Source: Proteobacteria bacterium UBA652 (GTDB taxonomy: Bacteria; Pseudomonadota; Gammaproteobacteria; Nitrosococcales; Methylophagaceae). From it: DNA of 11,107 bases. The DNA is taken from positions 4,163-15,269 of the forward strand of contig DBOG01000007.1 in NCBI GenBank assembly GCA_002299915.1, written 5' to 3'. Below, piece by piece: positions 1 through 6,347 of the stretch; the first letter of the stretch is position 1; each line of letters opens with the position of its first letter. A model generated the notes under the pieces. The model had not been told where the DNA came from, ran no database searches, and worked only from the letters and a program-made list of their open reading frames with translations. The position numbers and the translations under genes were made by a program.

Positions 1-895
1 TCAGCTGCCAGGCATGTAAAAATAAGCGTTTTAAGCCTAAGGGGCGCAATGAGCGATTAAATAAGCGATTGCCATATTTATCATCTGCCGCTAGAGGGTG
101 GCCAATATGGGCGCTATGTACCCGAATTTGATGGGTACGACCCGTATAGAGCACCACTTCGGTAAATTGGGCAATGGCTTCGCCTTGTCCGTTACGATAA
201 AGGTCTCGCGGGATAAATAAGGTGCGGGCTGATTTACCTGCGGCATCAACACGTACCATACGGTCACCATCTGTTGGCATCGATTGTTTGAGCAAAGGGG
301 CGTTCACTTCTTTTTCACCCTGTAGCCAAGCGCCTTTCATTAAGGTGAGATAGCGTTTATCAATCGTATGATCGCGGAATTGATCTTGTACTTCAAGCAA
401 TGAAATTCGACTCTTTGCCAGCAATAAGCAGCCAGAAGTGTCACGGTCTAGGCGGTGGATCAGTTCTAAAAAAGGTAGCTCTGGACGTAATAATTTTAAT
501 GCCTCGATCACGCCTTGGCTGATCTTGCTACCAGCATGGACAGCGAGGCCACTAGGTTTGTTGATAACCAGTAAATCATCATCTTCAAATAAGATACTGT
601 CAGTTAATATTTGACGGAGGCTATCGCTAAGATGGCTGGAGACTACTTTAGTGCTTATACGGAGTGGTGGCAAGCGTACAATATCATTTAATTGTAGTTT
701 ATAGGTCGCTTTAATGCGCCCTTTATTAACCCGCACTTCACCTTTGCGGATAGCGCGATAAATGCGGCTTTTGGGCACGCCTTTCTGTAAAGATAACAAA
801 AAGTTATCAATCCGCTGACCTGCATTTGAGTCCGTTATTTCAATAAATTGGACGGCTGGAGCCTTTTGGGTAGTAGATCGAGCAGGTGTTTGCAT
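1..895 (-). CDS. rluC: 23S rRNA pseudouridine synthase RluC (partial, 3' end beyond window)
   Basis: RluC converts specific uridines of 23S rRNA (955, 2504 and 2580 in E. coli) to pseudouridine. The frame runs from an ATG at 895 to the left edge without a stop, giving 298 codons. The E. coli protein is about 319 aa, so only a short C-terminal piece is missing. An S4 RNA-binding domain occupies about residues 27-80. The catalytic motif HRLDRDTSG follows, with the nucleophilic Asp at residue 150. Further family signatures are GRTHQIRVHSAHIGHP and a KRLFLHAWQL segment near the edge. The ATG at 895 is the first usable start, because an in-frame TAA lies upstream with no ATG between. No good Shine-Dalgarno is visible. 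The gene is divergent from rne, as in E. coli, which supports RluC over the related RluD and RluA. The family call is very safe; the exact target sites are inferred. Confidence 0.93.
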   Translation of the reverse strand, partial: MQTPARSTTQKAPAVQFIEITDSNAGQRIDNFLLSLQKGVPKSRIYRAIRKGEVRVNKGRIKATYKLQLNDIVRLPPLRISTKVVSSHLSDSLRQILTDSILFEDDDLLVINKPSGLAVHAGSKISQGVIEALKLLRPELPFLELIHRLDRDTSGCLLLAKSRISLLEVQDQFRDHTIDKRYLTLMKGAWLQGEKEVNAPLLKQSMPTDGDRMVRVDAAGKSARTLFIPRDLYRNGQGEAIAQFTEVVLYTGRTHQIRVHSAHIGHPLAADDKYGNRLFNRSLRPLGLKRLFLHAWQL

Positions 896-966
896 AAGAT
901 AAAGCTTGTTGTTAAGACGATAGACTGTTATATTCTTTGGCTGGTAGGCCAGTTTTTAGCTTGGTC

Positions 967-975
967 AGTGTACCA
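967..975 (-). promoter_or_regulatory. candidate extended -10 of an rluC promoter
   Basis: Read on the minus strand this is TGGTACACT, an extended -10 element (TG-n-TACACT) about 70 bases upstream of the rluC start. No convincing -35 hexamer lies 16-18 bp further upstream. The extended TG could partly compensate. The rest of 896-1020 shows no other recognisable signal. This is inferred from sequence match alone. Confidence 0.25.
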
Positions 976-1106
976 GAATATTAAGAATAAGCAGAAAATT
1001 AGTGGTATATGCTCCCTAGGAATTCGGTTGAGCATCACGAAAAACGAATAATGCCTAGCTTCATTTGTGACCATATTAAATAATGATGGGGCGGCAGAGA
1101 TAAAAG

Positions 1107-1125
1107 CAATTTGTGATGCAAATTG
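1107..1125. repeat. 19-bp perfect palindrome (operator-like) between rluC and rne
   Basis: CAATTTG (1107-1113) and CAAATTG (1119-1125) form a perfect 7-bp inverted repeat around the 5-base centre TGATG. The geometry fits a dimeric regulator's operator. It sits next to GATAAT (1128-1133), a five-of-six match to a -10 hexamer reading toward rne. The octamer ATTTGTGA inside it also occurs at 1063-1070. The site resembles a CRP/FNR half-site (TGTGA) on one side only, so no regulator is assigned. Confidence 0.35.
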
Positions 1126-1153
1126 TTGATAATAAGCAGTAGGCTTTACATAT

Positions 1154-1185
1154 CAAAAATAAAAAACATGGGAAATGCCATGTTT
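1154..1185 (-). terminator. terminator-like hairpin facing rluC
   Basis: AAACATGG (1164-1171) and CCATGTTT (1178-1185) form a perfect 8-bp stem with a 6-base loop. Read on the minus strand, the stem is followed by a T-rich run (TTTTTTATTTTTG including the end of the stem), as in a rho-independent terminator. On the plus strand no T tract follows, so it would not terminate rne transcription. Any RNA it ended would have to start within the rne leader or 5' coding region and run leftward. The stem has few GC pairs, so its strength is uncertain. Confidence 0.4.
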
Positions 1186-1460
1186 ACGTGTATAAATAAT
1201 AAAGCGACATCGGTGATAATGTCGTCGCAAGTGAAACACATCGAGCAGGTGTGATGAAAATGGTGGAAAGGTTCATCATAAAGCCACGGCAGGCAACAAT
1301 AACAATGGGCGGAGCACTTTTAAGGGTGTGTGTTTGGTCGCAATATAAGACGATCTCAAAAGCTGGGTTATGCTGTGAGGAAAACTGTTTACGTTTAAGA
1401 AAAACGTATAACAATGTTATTATGCGGGATATGTAAACCTCGATAAAATAGAGGTAGTAC
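1186..1460 (+). promoter_or_regulatory. structured rne 5' leader, possible autoregulatory region
   Basis: In E. coli and relatives RNase E controls its own level by binding and cutting structures in a long (about 360-nt) rne leader. The 275 bases shown here contain four local hairpins: CGACAT/ATGTCG (1205-1224), GATGAA/TTCATC (1253-1277), a 10-bp stem with one bulge and an AAGAA loop (1387-1412), and one enclosing the ribosome binding site (1437-1455). A TATAAA at 1191-1196 could be a -10 element but has no good -35, so the transcription start is unresolved. I could not align this confidently to the known rne leader element. The autoregulatory role is inferred from the family and from the structure. 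Confidence 0.4.
1437..1455 (+). promoter_or_regulatory. rne ribosome binding site inside a small hairpin
   Basis: GAGG (1451-1454) is a good Shine-Dalgarno, six bases from the rne ATG. It is the right arm of an inverted repeat, ACCTC (1437-1441) with GAGGT (1451-1455), around a 9-base AU-rich loop GATAAAATA. Folding would occlude the ribosome binding site, and single-strand cuts in the loop are what RNase E favours. The 5-bp stem is weak, so this may be a tunable switch or chance. Confidence 0.45.
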
Positions 1461-3956
1461 ATGAAACGAATTTTAATTAACGCAACCCATGAAGAAGAGT
1501 TGCGGGTGGCAATGGTCGATGGCCAGCGCTTATATGATTTAGACATTGATGTCCCATCACGCGGACAAAAAAAAGGCAATATCTATAAAGGGAAAATTAC
1601 CCGAGTAGAGCCAAGTTTGGAAGCGGTTTTTGTTGAGTATGGTTCAGAAAAACAAGGCTTCTTACCGTTAAAAGAAATCGCTAAGAGCTATTTCAAATCA
1701 TCCAAAGAAGGCAAAGATCGTCCTAGCATTAAAGAATTGCTATCGGTGGGTCAAGAGCTAACAATCCAAATTGAGAAAGAAGAGCGTGGTAATAAAGGCG
1801 CAGCTTTAACGACCTTTATTAGCTTGGCAGGTCGTTATTTGGTATTAATGCCTAATAACCCTCGGGCTGGCGGAATTTCACGTCGGATAGAAGGTGAAGA
1901 GCGCGCTGAATTACAAGCTGTGCTCCGTACTTTAGATGTGCCTGAAAGTATGGGTATGATTGTGCGCACAGCCGGTGTGGGTAAAGAAGCAGAAGAATTG
2001 CAATGGGATTTAGAATATCTGGTGCAACTCTGGTCTGCGATTGATGAGGCAACCCAAGCCCAAGCTGCGCCATTCTTGGTTTATCAAGAAAGTAATGTAG
2101 TGATTCGCGTGCTACGCGATTATTTGCGCAAGGATACGGGCGAGATCTTAGTGGATTCACCTGAGATGTATCAAGTGGGTTATGACTTTATGAAGATGGT
2201 CATGCCACATGAGCTAGATAAATTCAAACTGTATAAAGATAAAACACCCTTGTTCACGCGTTATCAAGTTGAGAGCCAGATTGAAACGGCATTTCGGCAT
2301 GAAGTCCGTTTGCCTTCAGGTGGTGTATTGGTGATTGATCCAACCGAGGCATTGATTTCGATTGATGTGAACTCTGCGCGGGCTAATAAAGGCAGCGATA
2401 TTGAAGAAACCGCATTTAAAACTAATTTGGAAGCTGCGGAAGAAGTTGCGCGACAATTACGGTTACGAGATCTAGGCGGTCTAGTCGTTATTGATTTTAT
2501 TGATATGGGACCAAGTCGCCATCAGCGTGACGTTGAAAATCGTTTGCGAGACAGTTTGAAGATGGATCGTGCGCGGGTGCAATTGGGTCGAATTTCTCGG
2601 TTTGGTTTATTAGAAATGTCACGCCAGCGGTTGCGTCCATCACTGGGTGATTCGCATTCAGCCGTGTGTCCACGGTGTTCTGGTTTAGGCCATGTGCGTG
2701 GGGTGGAATCATTGGGTTTGTCTATTTTGCGGTTATTGGAAGAAGCCTCAAAAGATTCAACGGCGCAATTGGTGGTGCAACTGCCCGTGTCGGTGGCAAC
2801 CTTTATGTTGAATGAAAAACGCCAAGAAGTGTCAGCAATTGAACAGCGTGGTGATGTGCGTATTACCTTAGTACCGAATCCACATATGGAAACACCGCAT
2901 TACGAAATTGAACGTTTGAGTTTTGGCGGTGAGCGGCGTGAAGCGAGCCATTTTTTGGTTGATGTGCCTGAAGCAGAAGTACTGGGTGCGTTGCAGGATA
3001 AGCCTGTTGTGGAAAAAGCAGCCGTGCGCGGTGTTTCACCCGATGCCCCCGCACCCAAACCTAAACAAGACGCGAAAAAACCAGGCTTATTAAAGCGGCT
3101 TTGGATAATGCTATTTGGTGCAGCACCCAAAGCAGCAGAAAAACCAGTGAAGCAGCAGCCCACGCGACGGAATAATCGGAATGGGGAGCAACGGCGTGAT
3201 CGTGATAACAATGAATCTCGCAATAATAATCGGCGGAATAGCCGCTCACGTGGCAATCGCTCACGCAACCAACGTAATGATCACAAAGATCGTGATAGCA
3301 ATGATAATCGTAAGCAACGCACGGATAAACGCCAAGGACAAGATAAGAAAGCGAATGCTAAGCCGAAGCCAGAAGAGACAAATACAGAACGTGCTCCACA
3401 AAGTAAAGAAAAGGCTAATGACGGAAGTGGAGAGCGTCAAGGCGCACGCCGTTCGCGTCGTGGTGGTCGTCGTCGTCGTCCTAGTCAAGAAGGTGAACGT
3501 GTTGCTTCGGGGCCGAATGTGTCAGAAACAGGTGCTAAAAAAGAAGTGGATGGTAATGCTAAACCAACGGCGGTACCTGAGGTAAATGGTAATGTTGTGG
3601 CGGCTGAAAAAGCGAACACGGCAGATGGCAATACAACCACTGCGAATAAACCGCGGGCACCAAGAACACGAAATAGGCGGTCACAAACAGGCGTTGAAAA
3701 AGCGCTAGCGGCTAAAGAAAAAGAAGCAGCATCAGCAAACGGGGCAACACAGCCGAAGACGAAACCAACTAGACGTCCGCGGCGGTCACGACCAGCAAAA
3801 TCAGCGGCAGAAAAAGCGGATAAACCGCTGACAGGAGTAGCAAAAGCCTTGGCAGCAAAGGCGTCAGCAGCTAGTTCTGTACAAAAGCCCCGTAATCCAC
3901 GTAAGATATCTCCTAGAGTTAAGAAAGAAGTGGATATTTCCGGAGATGACAAATAA
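1461..3956 (+). CDS. rne: ribonuclease E, short-scaffold form
   Basis: This is the essential single-strand endoribonuclease that starts mRNA decay, matures rRNA and tRNA and scaffolds the degradosome at the inner membrane. The N-terminus MKRILINATHEEELRVA is diagnostic, followed by an S1 domain at about residues 35-125. The DNase I-like catalytic site has Asp302 (ISIDVNSARA) and Asp345 (VVIDFIDMGP). The zinc-link CPRC has Cys403 and Cys406. All align one residue short of E. coli D303, D346, C404 and C407. The C-terminal half, from about 520, is disordered. PGLLKRLWIMLFG (541-553) looks like the amphipathic membrane anchor. An Asn/Arg/Asp-rich stretch (about 570-640) and an RRGGRRRRP patch probably bind RNA. 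Near the end TGVEKALAAK (743-752) and TGVAKALAAK (791-800) form a repeat. At 831 aa it is shorter than E. coli's 1061, with the loss in the scaffold. The start is set by GAGG at 1451. Confidence 0.97.
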   Translation: MKRILINATHEEELRVAMVDGQRLYDLDIDVPSRGQKKGNIYKGKITRVEPSLEAVFVEYGSEKQGFLPLKEIAKSYFKSSKEGKDRPSIKELLSVGQELTIQIEKEERGNKGAALTTFISLAGRYLVLMPNNPRAGGISRRIEGEERAELQAVLRTLDVPESMGMIVRTAGVGKEAEELQWDLEYLVQLWSAIDEATQAQAAPFLVYQESNVVIRVLRDYLRKDTGEILVDSPEMYQVGYDFMKMVMPHELDKFKLYKDKTPLFTRYQVESQIETAFRHEVRLPSGGVLVIDPTEALISIDVNSARANKGSDIEETAFKTNLEAAEEVARQLRLRDLGGLVVIDFIDMGPSRHQRDVENRLRDSLKMDRARVQLGRISRFGLLEMSRQRLRPSLGDSHSAVCPRCSGLGHVRGVESLGLSILRLLEEASKDSTAQLVVQLPVSVATFMLNEKRQEVSAIEQRGDVRITLVPNPHMETPHYEIERLSFGGERREASHFLVDVPEAEVLGALQDKPVVEKAAVRGVSPDAPAPKPKQDAKKPGLLKRLWIMLFGAAPKAAEKPVKQQPTRRNNRNGEQRRDRDNNESRNNNRRNSRSRGNRSRNQRNDHKDRDSNDNRKQRTDKRQGQDKKANAKPKPEETNTERAPQSKEKANDGSGERQGARRSRRGGRRRRPSQEGERVASGPNVSETGAKKEVDGNAKPTAVPEVNGNVVAAEKANTADGNTTTANKPRAPRTRNRRSQTGVEKALAAKEKEAASANGATQPKTKPTRRPRRSRPAKSAAEKADKPLTGVAKALAAKASAASSVQKPRNPRKISPRVKKEVDISGDDK

Positions 3957-4218
3957 GCTAACGACAGCAGACTTACTGGCCTTGATCGGCCAGCAAGTAA
4001 CGTATCAACAGCATCAGTGCGAGATCGTTGAATTGTTAGATTCTTCTGTATTGGTATTGCAGGTTGTGGCACAAGTGGCTCATCAAGATGATGATTACCA
4101 GATCCAACCCACACAGCATGGGGAAGGGCATCGGGAAGTACCGATGACTTTTACGCTAGATGTGTTTGATGTCGATGGAGAACCTCACCCGGAACTGATA
4201 GCTTTGAATTTGTTTTGA
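3946..4218 (+). CDS. unrecognised acidic 90-aa protein overlapping the end of rne
   Basis: I do not recognise this family. The gene starts inside the last codons of rne (the rne TAA is at 3954-3956), an 11-bp overlap that suggests translational coupling. CGGAG lies directly against the ATG with no spacer, too close for an ordinary Shine-Dalgarno, and no other in-frame start exists nearby upstream. The protein is very acidic (14 Asp/Glu against one Lys and one Arg). It has an N-terminal helix, then a segment of alternating hydrophobic residues (QVTYQQHQCEIVELLDSSVLVLQVV), then a DDD run and a TFTLDVFDVDGEPHPEL tail. The pattern suggests a small beta-rich domain. There are no signal peptide or membrane segments and no zinc motif. 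Codon use resembles its neighbours. A role with RNase E is a guess from position and opposite charge. Confidence 0.72.
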   Translation: MTNKLTTADLLALIGQQVTYQQHQCEIVELLDSSVLVLQVVAQVAHQDDDYQIQPTQHGEGHREVPMTFTLDVFDVDGEPHPELIALNLF

Positions 4219-4220
4219 TC

Positions 4221-4260
4221 AAATAAAAGTGAAGTCCGGGCAAGTTTTAATCTTTTATTT
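4221..4260. terminator. possible bidirectional terminator between convergent genes
   Basis: AAATAAAAG (4221-4229) and CTTTTATTT (4252-4260) are perfect 9-bp inverted repeats separated by 22 bases. They lie in the gap between the 90-aa gene and the convergent diguanylate cyclase gene, overlapping the last codons of the latter. The A-run and T-run would serve transcription from either side. The stem has one GC pair and the loop is long, so it is a weak candidate. No better terminator is visible here. Confidence 0.3.
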
Positions 4261-5386
4261 TCTCTGAAGCAAGCATAGAAATAACACGGTTTCTCCCCGC
4301 TCCTTTTGCTTGATACATTGCTTCATCAGCGCTACGTAAGGTGTCTTTAATAGATTTTTCCCCTATTGTCACACCAAGGCTAGCGGTAATTGATAATGTT
4401 TGGTGATTGACGAGAATAGGTGTGTTCGCTATTACAAGGCGTATTTTTTCTGCTAATGTTATTGCATCATCAAGTGATGGAGATAGGAAAATAATTGCAA
4501 ACTCTTCGCCACCGATTCGGGCACAGGTATCTGATGTTCGGGTTGTCTGTTGTAGCATTTCGCCAATCTGTGTAAGTACAGCATCTCCCATAATATGGCC
4601 AAAGGTATCATTGATTCGTTTAAAGTGATCAATATCCATAAGTATTAGTGCAACATTTTGATCAATACGTCGGTTTGTTTTGAAAAGGACTTCTGCAGTT
4701 TCATAAAAGGCCCGCCGATTATATAAACCTGTTAATTCATCTGTTCGTGCTAATTTTTCTGCTTGTTGGGTGGAGAGTTGAAGTTGATGTGTCAATGCTA
4801 TATTTTCATAACGCGTTTGTGCATTTTTATTGCTAACACGCACCGCAGAGATAAAAAATATTAGGCAGCTAGTTGCAATACTGCTTGTGATCAGGCTGTT
4901 TCCATAGAAGAGAAACCAGAGCGTGATGGGAAGTAAGCTACCAAATACAGCCATTAATGTAACTATACGGTGTGGTGCATATACAGACAAGGAACCACCC
5001 GCAATGCCCATTAGAAAAAAGACAATCATTGTTTGGTATAACAATGAGTCTTTTGGCATTATCCATACGGCGCCAAGCCCCCATATCAAAATACTAATAG
5101 TATGGCTTATCAAATAGGGCTTTTCCCATTGCAAATGTGTATTTTCAAGTGGTTTGACTTGTTTATAGCGTACAAATAGCAAGATCCTCGCAATTGTCGC
5201 GCATAATATTGCACTAAACCATGTTATTAATATTGTATGTTGTTGTACTGACCAGAGTATCGTAACAACAAAGCTAGCGATGATAAAACCAATGAGTACC
5301 GCGGGAAAAGATTGTGCATAGAGATCTTCGATCTCTTTTGCACGAACCAATAATTTTAAGTTTGAATCAATATCTGATATTTGCAT
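4247..5386 (-). CDS. membrane-anchored GGDEF diguanylate cyclase
   Basis: This enzyme makes the second messenger c-di-GMP from two GTP. The first 185 residues hold about six predicted membrane helices (near 27-47, 52-72, 91-110, 116-136, 142-160 and 165-183) with no recognised periplasmic sensor. A short helical linker (about 186-212) leads to a GGDEF domain (about 213-370). Active-site features are intact: DELTGLYNRRAF (216-227), MDIDHFKRIND with metal-binding Asp251, and GGEEF (292-296). An RTSD inhibitory I-site (283-286) sits exactly five residues ahead, so the enzyme should be active and product-inhibited. There is no EAL domain. The gene lies 20 bp after kdsB on the same strand, so it may be co-transcribed with the lipid A genes. 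No Shine-Dalgarno is visible before the ATG. The membrane region may sense an envelope signal; this is inferred. Confidence 0.93.
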   Translation of the reverse strand: MQISDIDSNLKLLVRAKEIEDLYAQSFPAVLIGFIIASFVVTILWSVQQHTILITWFSAILCATIARILLFVRYKQVKPLENTHLQWEKPYLISHTISILIWGLGAVWIMPKDSLLYQTMIVFFLMGIAGGSLSVYAPHRIVTLMAVFGSLLPITLWFLFYGNSLITSSIATSCLIFFISAVRVSNKNAQTRYENIALTHQLQLSTQQAEKLARTDELTGLYNRRAFYETAEVLFKTNRRIDQNVALILMDIDHFKRINDTFGHIMGDAVLTQIGEMLQQTTRTSDTCARIGGEEFAIIFLSPSLDDAITLAEKIRLVIANTPILVNHQTLSITASLGVTIGEKSIKDTLRSADEAMYQAKGAGRNRVISMLASEKIKD

Positions 5387-5406
5387 GGATTTACGATAGC
5401 ATAAAT

Positions 5407-6174
5407 TTATCTGTCTTGCAGTTTATGACGGACAAGTTCGAGTTGAGACTGTGTATCTATGCCATGTCCAGGCTCAATGTCTGCTCGTGTTAGGTGGATC
5501 CGTTTACCGTGATATAGCGCGCGAAGCTGCTCTAGAGATTCATGTTTTTCTATGTCACAGGACGCTAAATCGGCATAACTTTTGAGGAAATGACAGCGAT
5601 AGCCATACAAGCCAATATGACGATAGTGTGGAATTGGAATGGTAAGCGGCTGAGTGGTGTTATCGCTAGGAAATTGGTTGCGTAGCCATGGAATGGGCGC
5701 GCGGCTGAAATAGAGTGCATAACCTTGGGAATCAGTAACAACTTTGACCGTGTTAGGATCAAAGATGTCAGTTGGATCATCAATCTCACGATAGAGGCTA
5801 GCTATATCAGCGGCAGGATGATGATCGAGATCTTGAGCCACTTGATTAATTAAACTGGCAGGAAGGCAGGGTTCATCACCTTGTACATTGACAATAATAT
5901 CATCATTATCAAAGCCATAATGGGCAGCAACTTCGGCAATACGATCGGTGCCAGAAAGATGATCATCGCGTGTCATACAGACTTCGGCACCGAATTGTTC
6001 AGCAGCCTGTTGAATACGTTTATCATCAGTCGCAATGATGATTTTATCCGCACCACTTTCACAGGCACGCTCATAAACATGCTGAATCATGGGCTTGCCT
6101 ACAATATCGACTAGTGGCTTGCCAGGTAAGCGACTGGAGGCATAGCGCGCGGGGATGACGATTTTAAACTGCAT
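5407..6174 (-). CDS. kdsB: 3-deoxy-manno-octulosonate cytidylyltransferase (CMP-KDO synthetase)
   Basis: KdsB joins CTP and KDO to give CMP-KDO, the activated sugar added to lipid A at the start of the LPS core. It acts in the cytoplasm. The 255 residues match the usual length (248 in E. coli). The nucleotide-binding N-terminus is IPARYASSRLPGKPL (7-21). SGTDRIAEVA follows at about 74-83, and NVQGDEP at 96-102 carries the metal-binding Asp100. The C-terminal EPGHGIDTQSQLE segment contains the second acidic residue, Asp240. The ATG shares its A with the TAA of ycaR (TAATG), so translation is probably coupled, and no strong separate Shine-Dalgarno is seen. Nothing is missing or broken. Confidence 0.97.
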   Translation of the reverse strand: MQFKIVIPARYASSRLPGKPLVDIVGKPMIQHVYERACESGADKIIIATDDKRIQQAAEQFGAEVCMTRDDHLSGTDRIAEVAAHYGFDNDDIIVNVQGDEPCLPASLINQVAQDLDHHPAADIASLYREIDDPTDIFDPNTVKVVTDSQGYALYFSRAPIPWLRNQFPSDNTTQPLTIPIPHYRHIGLYGYRCHFLKSYADLASCDIEKHESLEQLRALYHGKRIHLTRADIEPGHGIDTQSQLELVRHKLQDR

Positions 6175-6347
6175 TATTCATCATTCGCTAGCGACCGCGC
6201 TTCATCGGCCAGCATCACGGGGATATCATCTTGAATAGGATAGGCCAGTCGGCAAGACAGGCAGATAAGCTCTTTTGTAGCAGCTTGGTGTTGTATGCTG
6301 CTTTTACAGATCGGGCAGGCGAGGATAGCAAGTAATGTTTTATCCAT
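6174..6347 (-). CDS. ycaR: YcaR/Trm112-family small zinc-ribbon protein
   Basis: This 57-aa protein begins MDKTLLAILACPICKSS and belongs to the Trm112/YcaR family (UPF0434), which commonly sits between lpxK and kdsB. Its exact role in bacteria is unclear; eukaryotic Trm112 activates methyltransferases. Two CxxC pairs, Cys11/Cys14 and Cys29/Cys32, could form a complete zinc ribbon, whereas the E. coli homologue has lost part of the second pair. The family ending AYPIQDDIPVMLADEA is present. The ATG at 6347 shares its A with the lpxK stop, and the TAA shares its last A with the kdsB ATG. An AGGA lies about nine bases upstream of the start. Confidence 0.92.
   Translation of the reverse strand: MDKTLLAILACPICKSSIQHQAATKELICLSCRLAYPIQDDIPVMLADEARSLANDE

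Noticed and set aside
848..1051. A 67-codon plus-strand frame over the rluC start.
   Set aside because: It is antisense to the well-supported N-terminus of RluC and has no ribosome binding site or recognisable content.
1251..1436. A 61-codon open frame in the rne leader, ending 24 bases before the rne start, with an SD-like GCAGG upstream.
   Set aside because: Its composition looks random and its start falls inside a leader hairpin. Rne leaders are not known to encode a peptide. Conservation data could reopen it.
1184..1579. A 131-codon minus-strand open frame over the rne leader and first codons.
   Set aside because: It overlaps rne antisense, shows no domain or plausible start signal, and has the look of a shadow frame.
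3468..3479. A (CGT)4 triplet run, possible phase-variation tract.
   Set aside because: It encodes part of an Arg-rich RNA-binding patch. Triplet changes would not shift the frame, and the run is short.
3485..4114. A 209-codon minus-strand frame opposite the rne tail, and several shorter frames around 2900-3585.
   Set aside because: The basic, low-complexity rne tail is rich in codons whose complements lack stops, which produces long antisense frames. The translations are repetitive and match no family I know.
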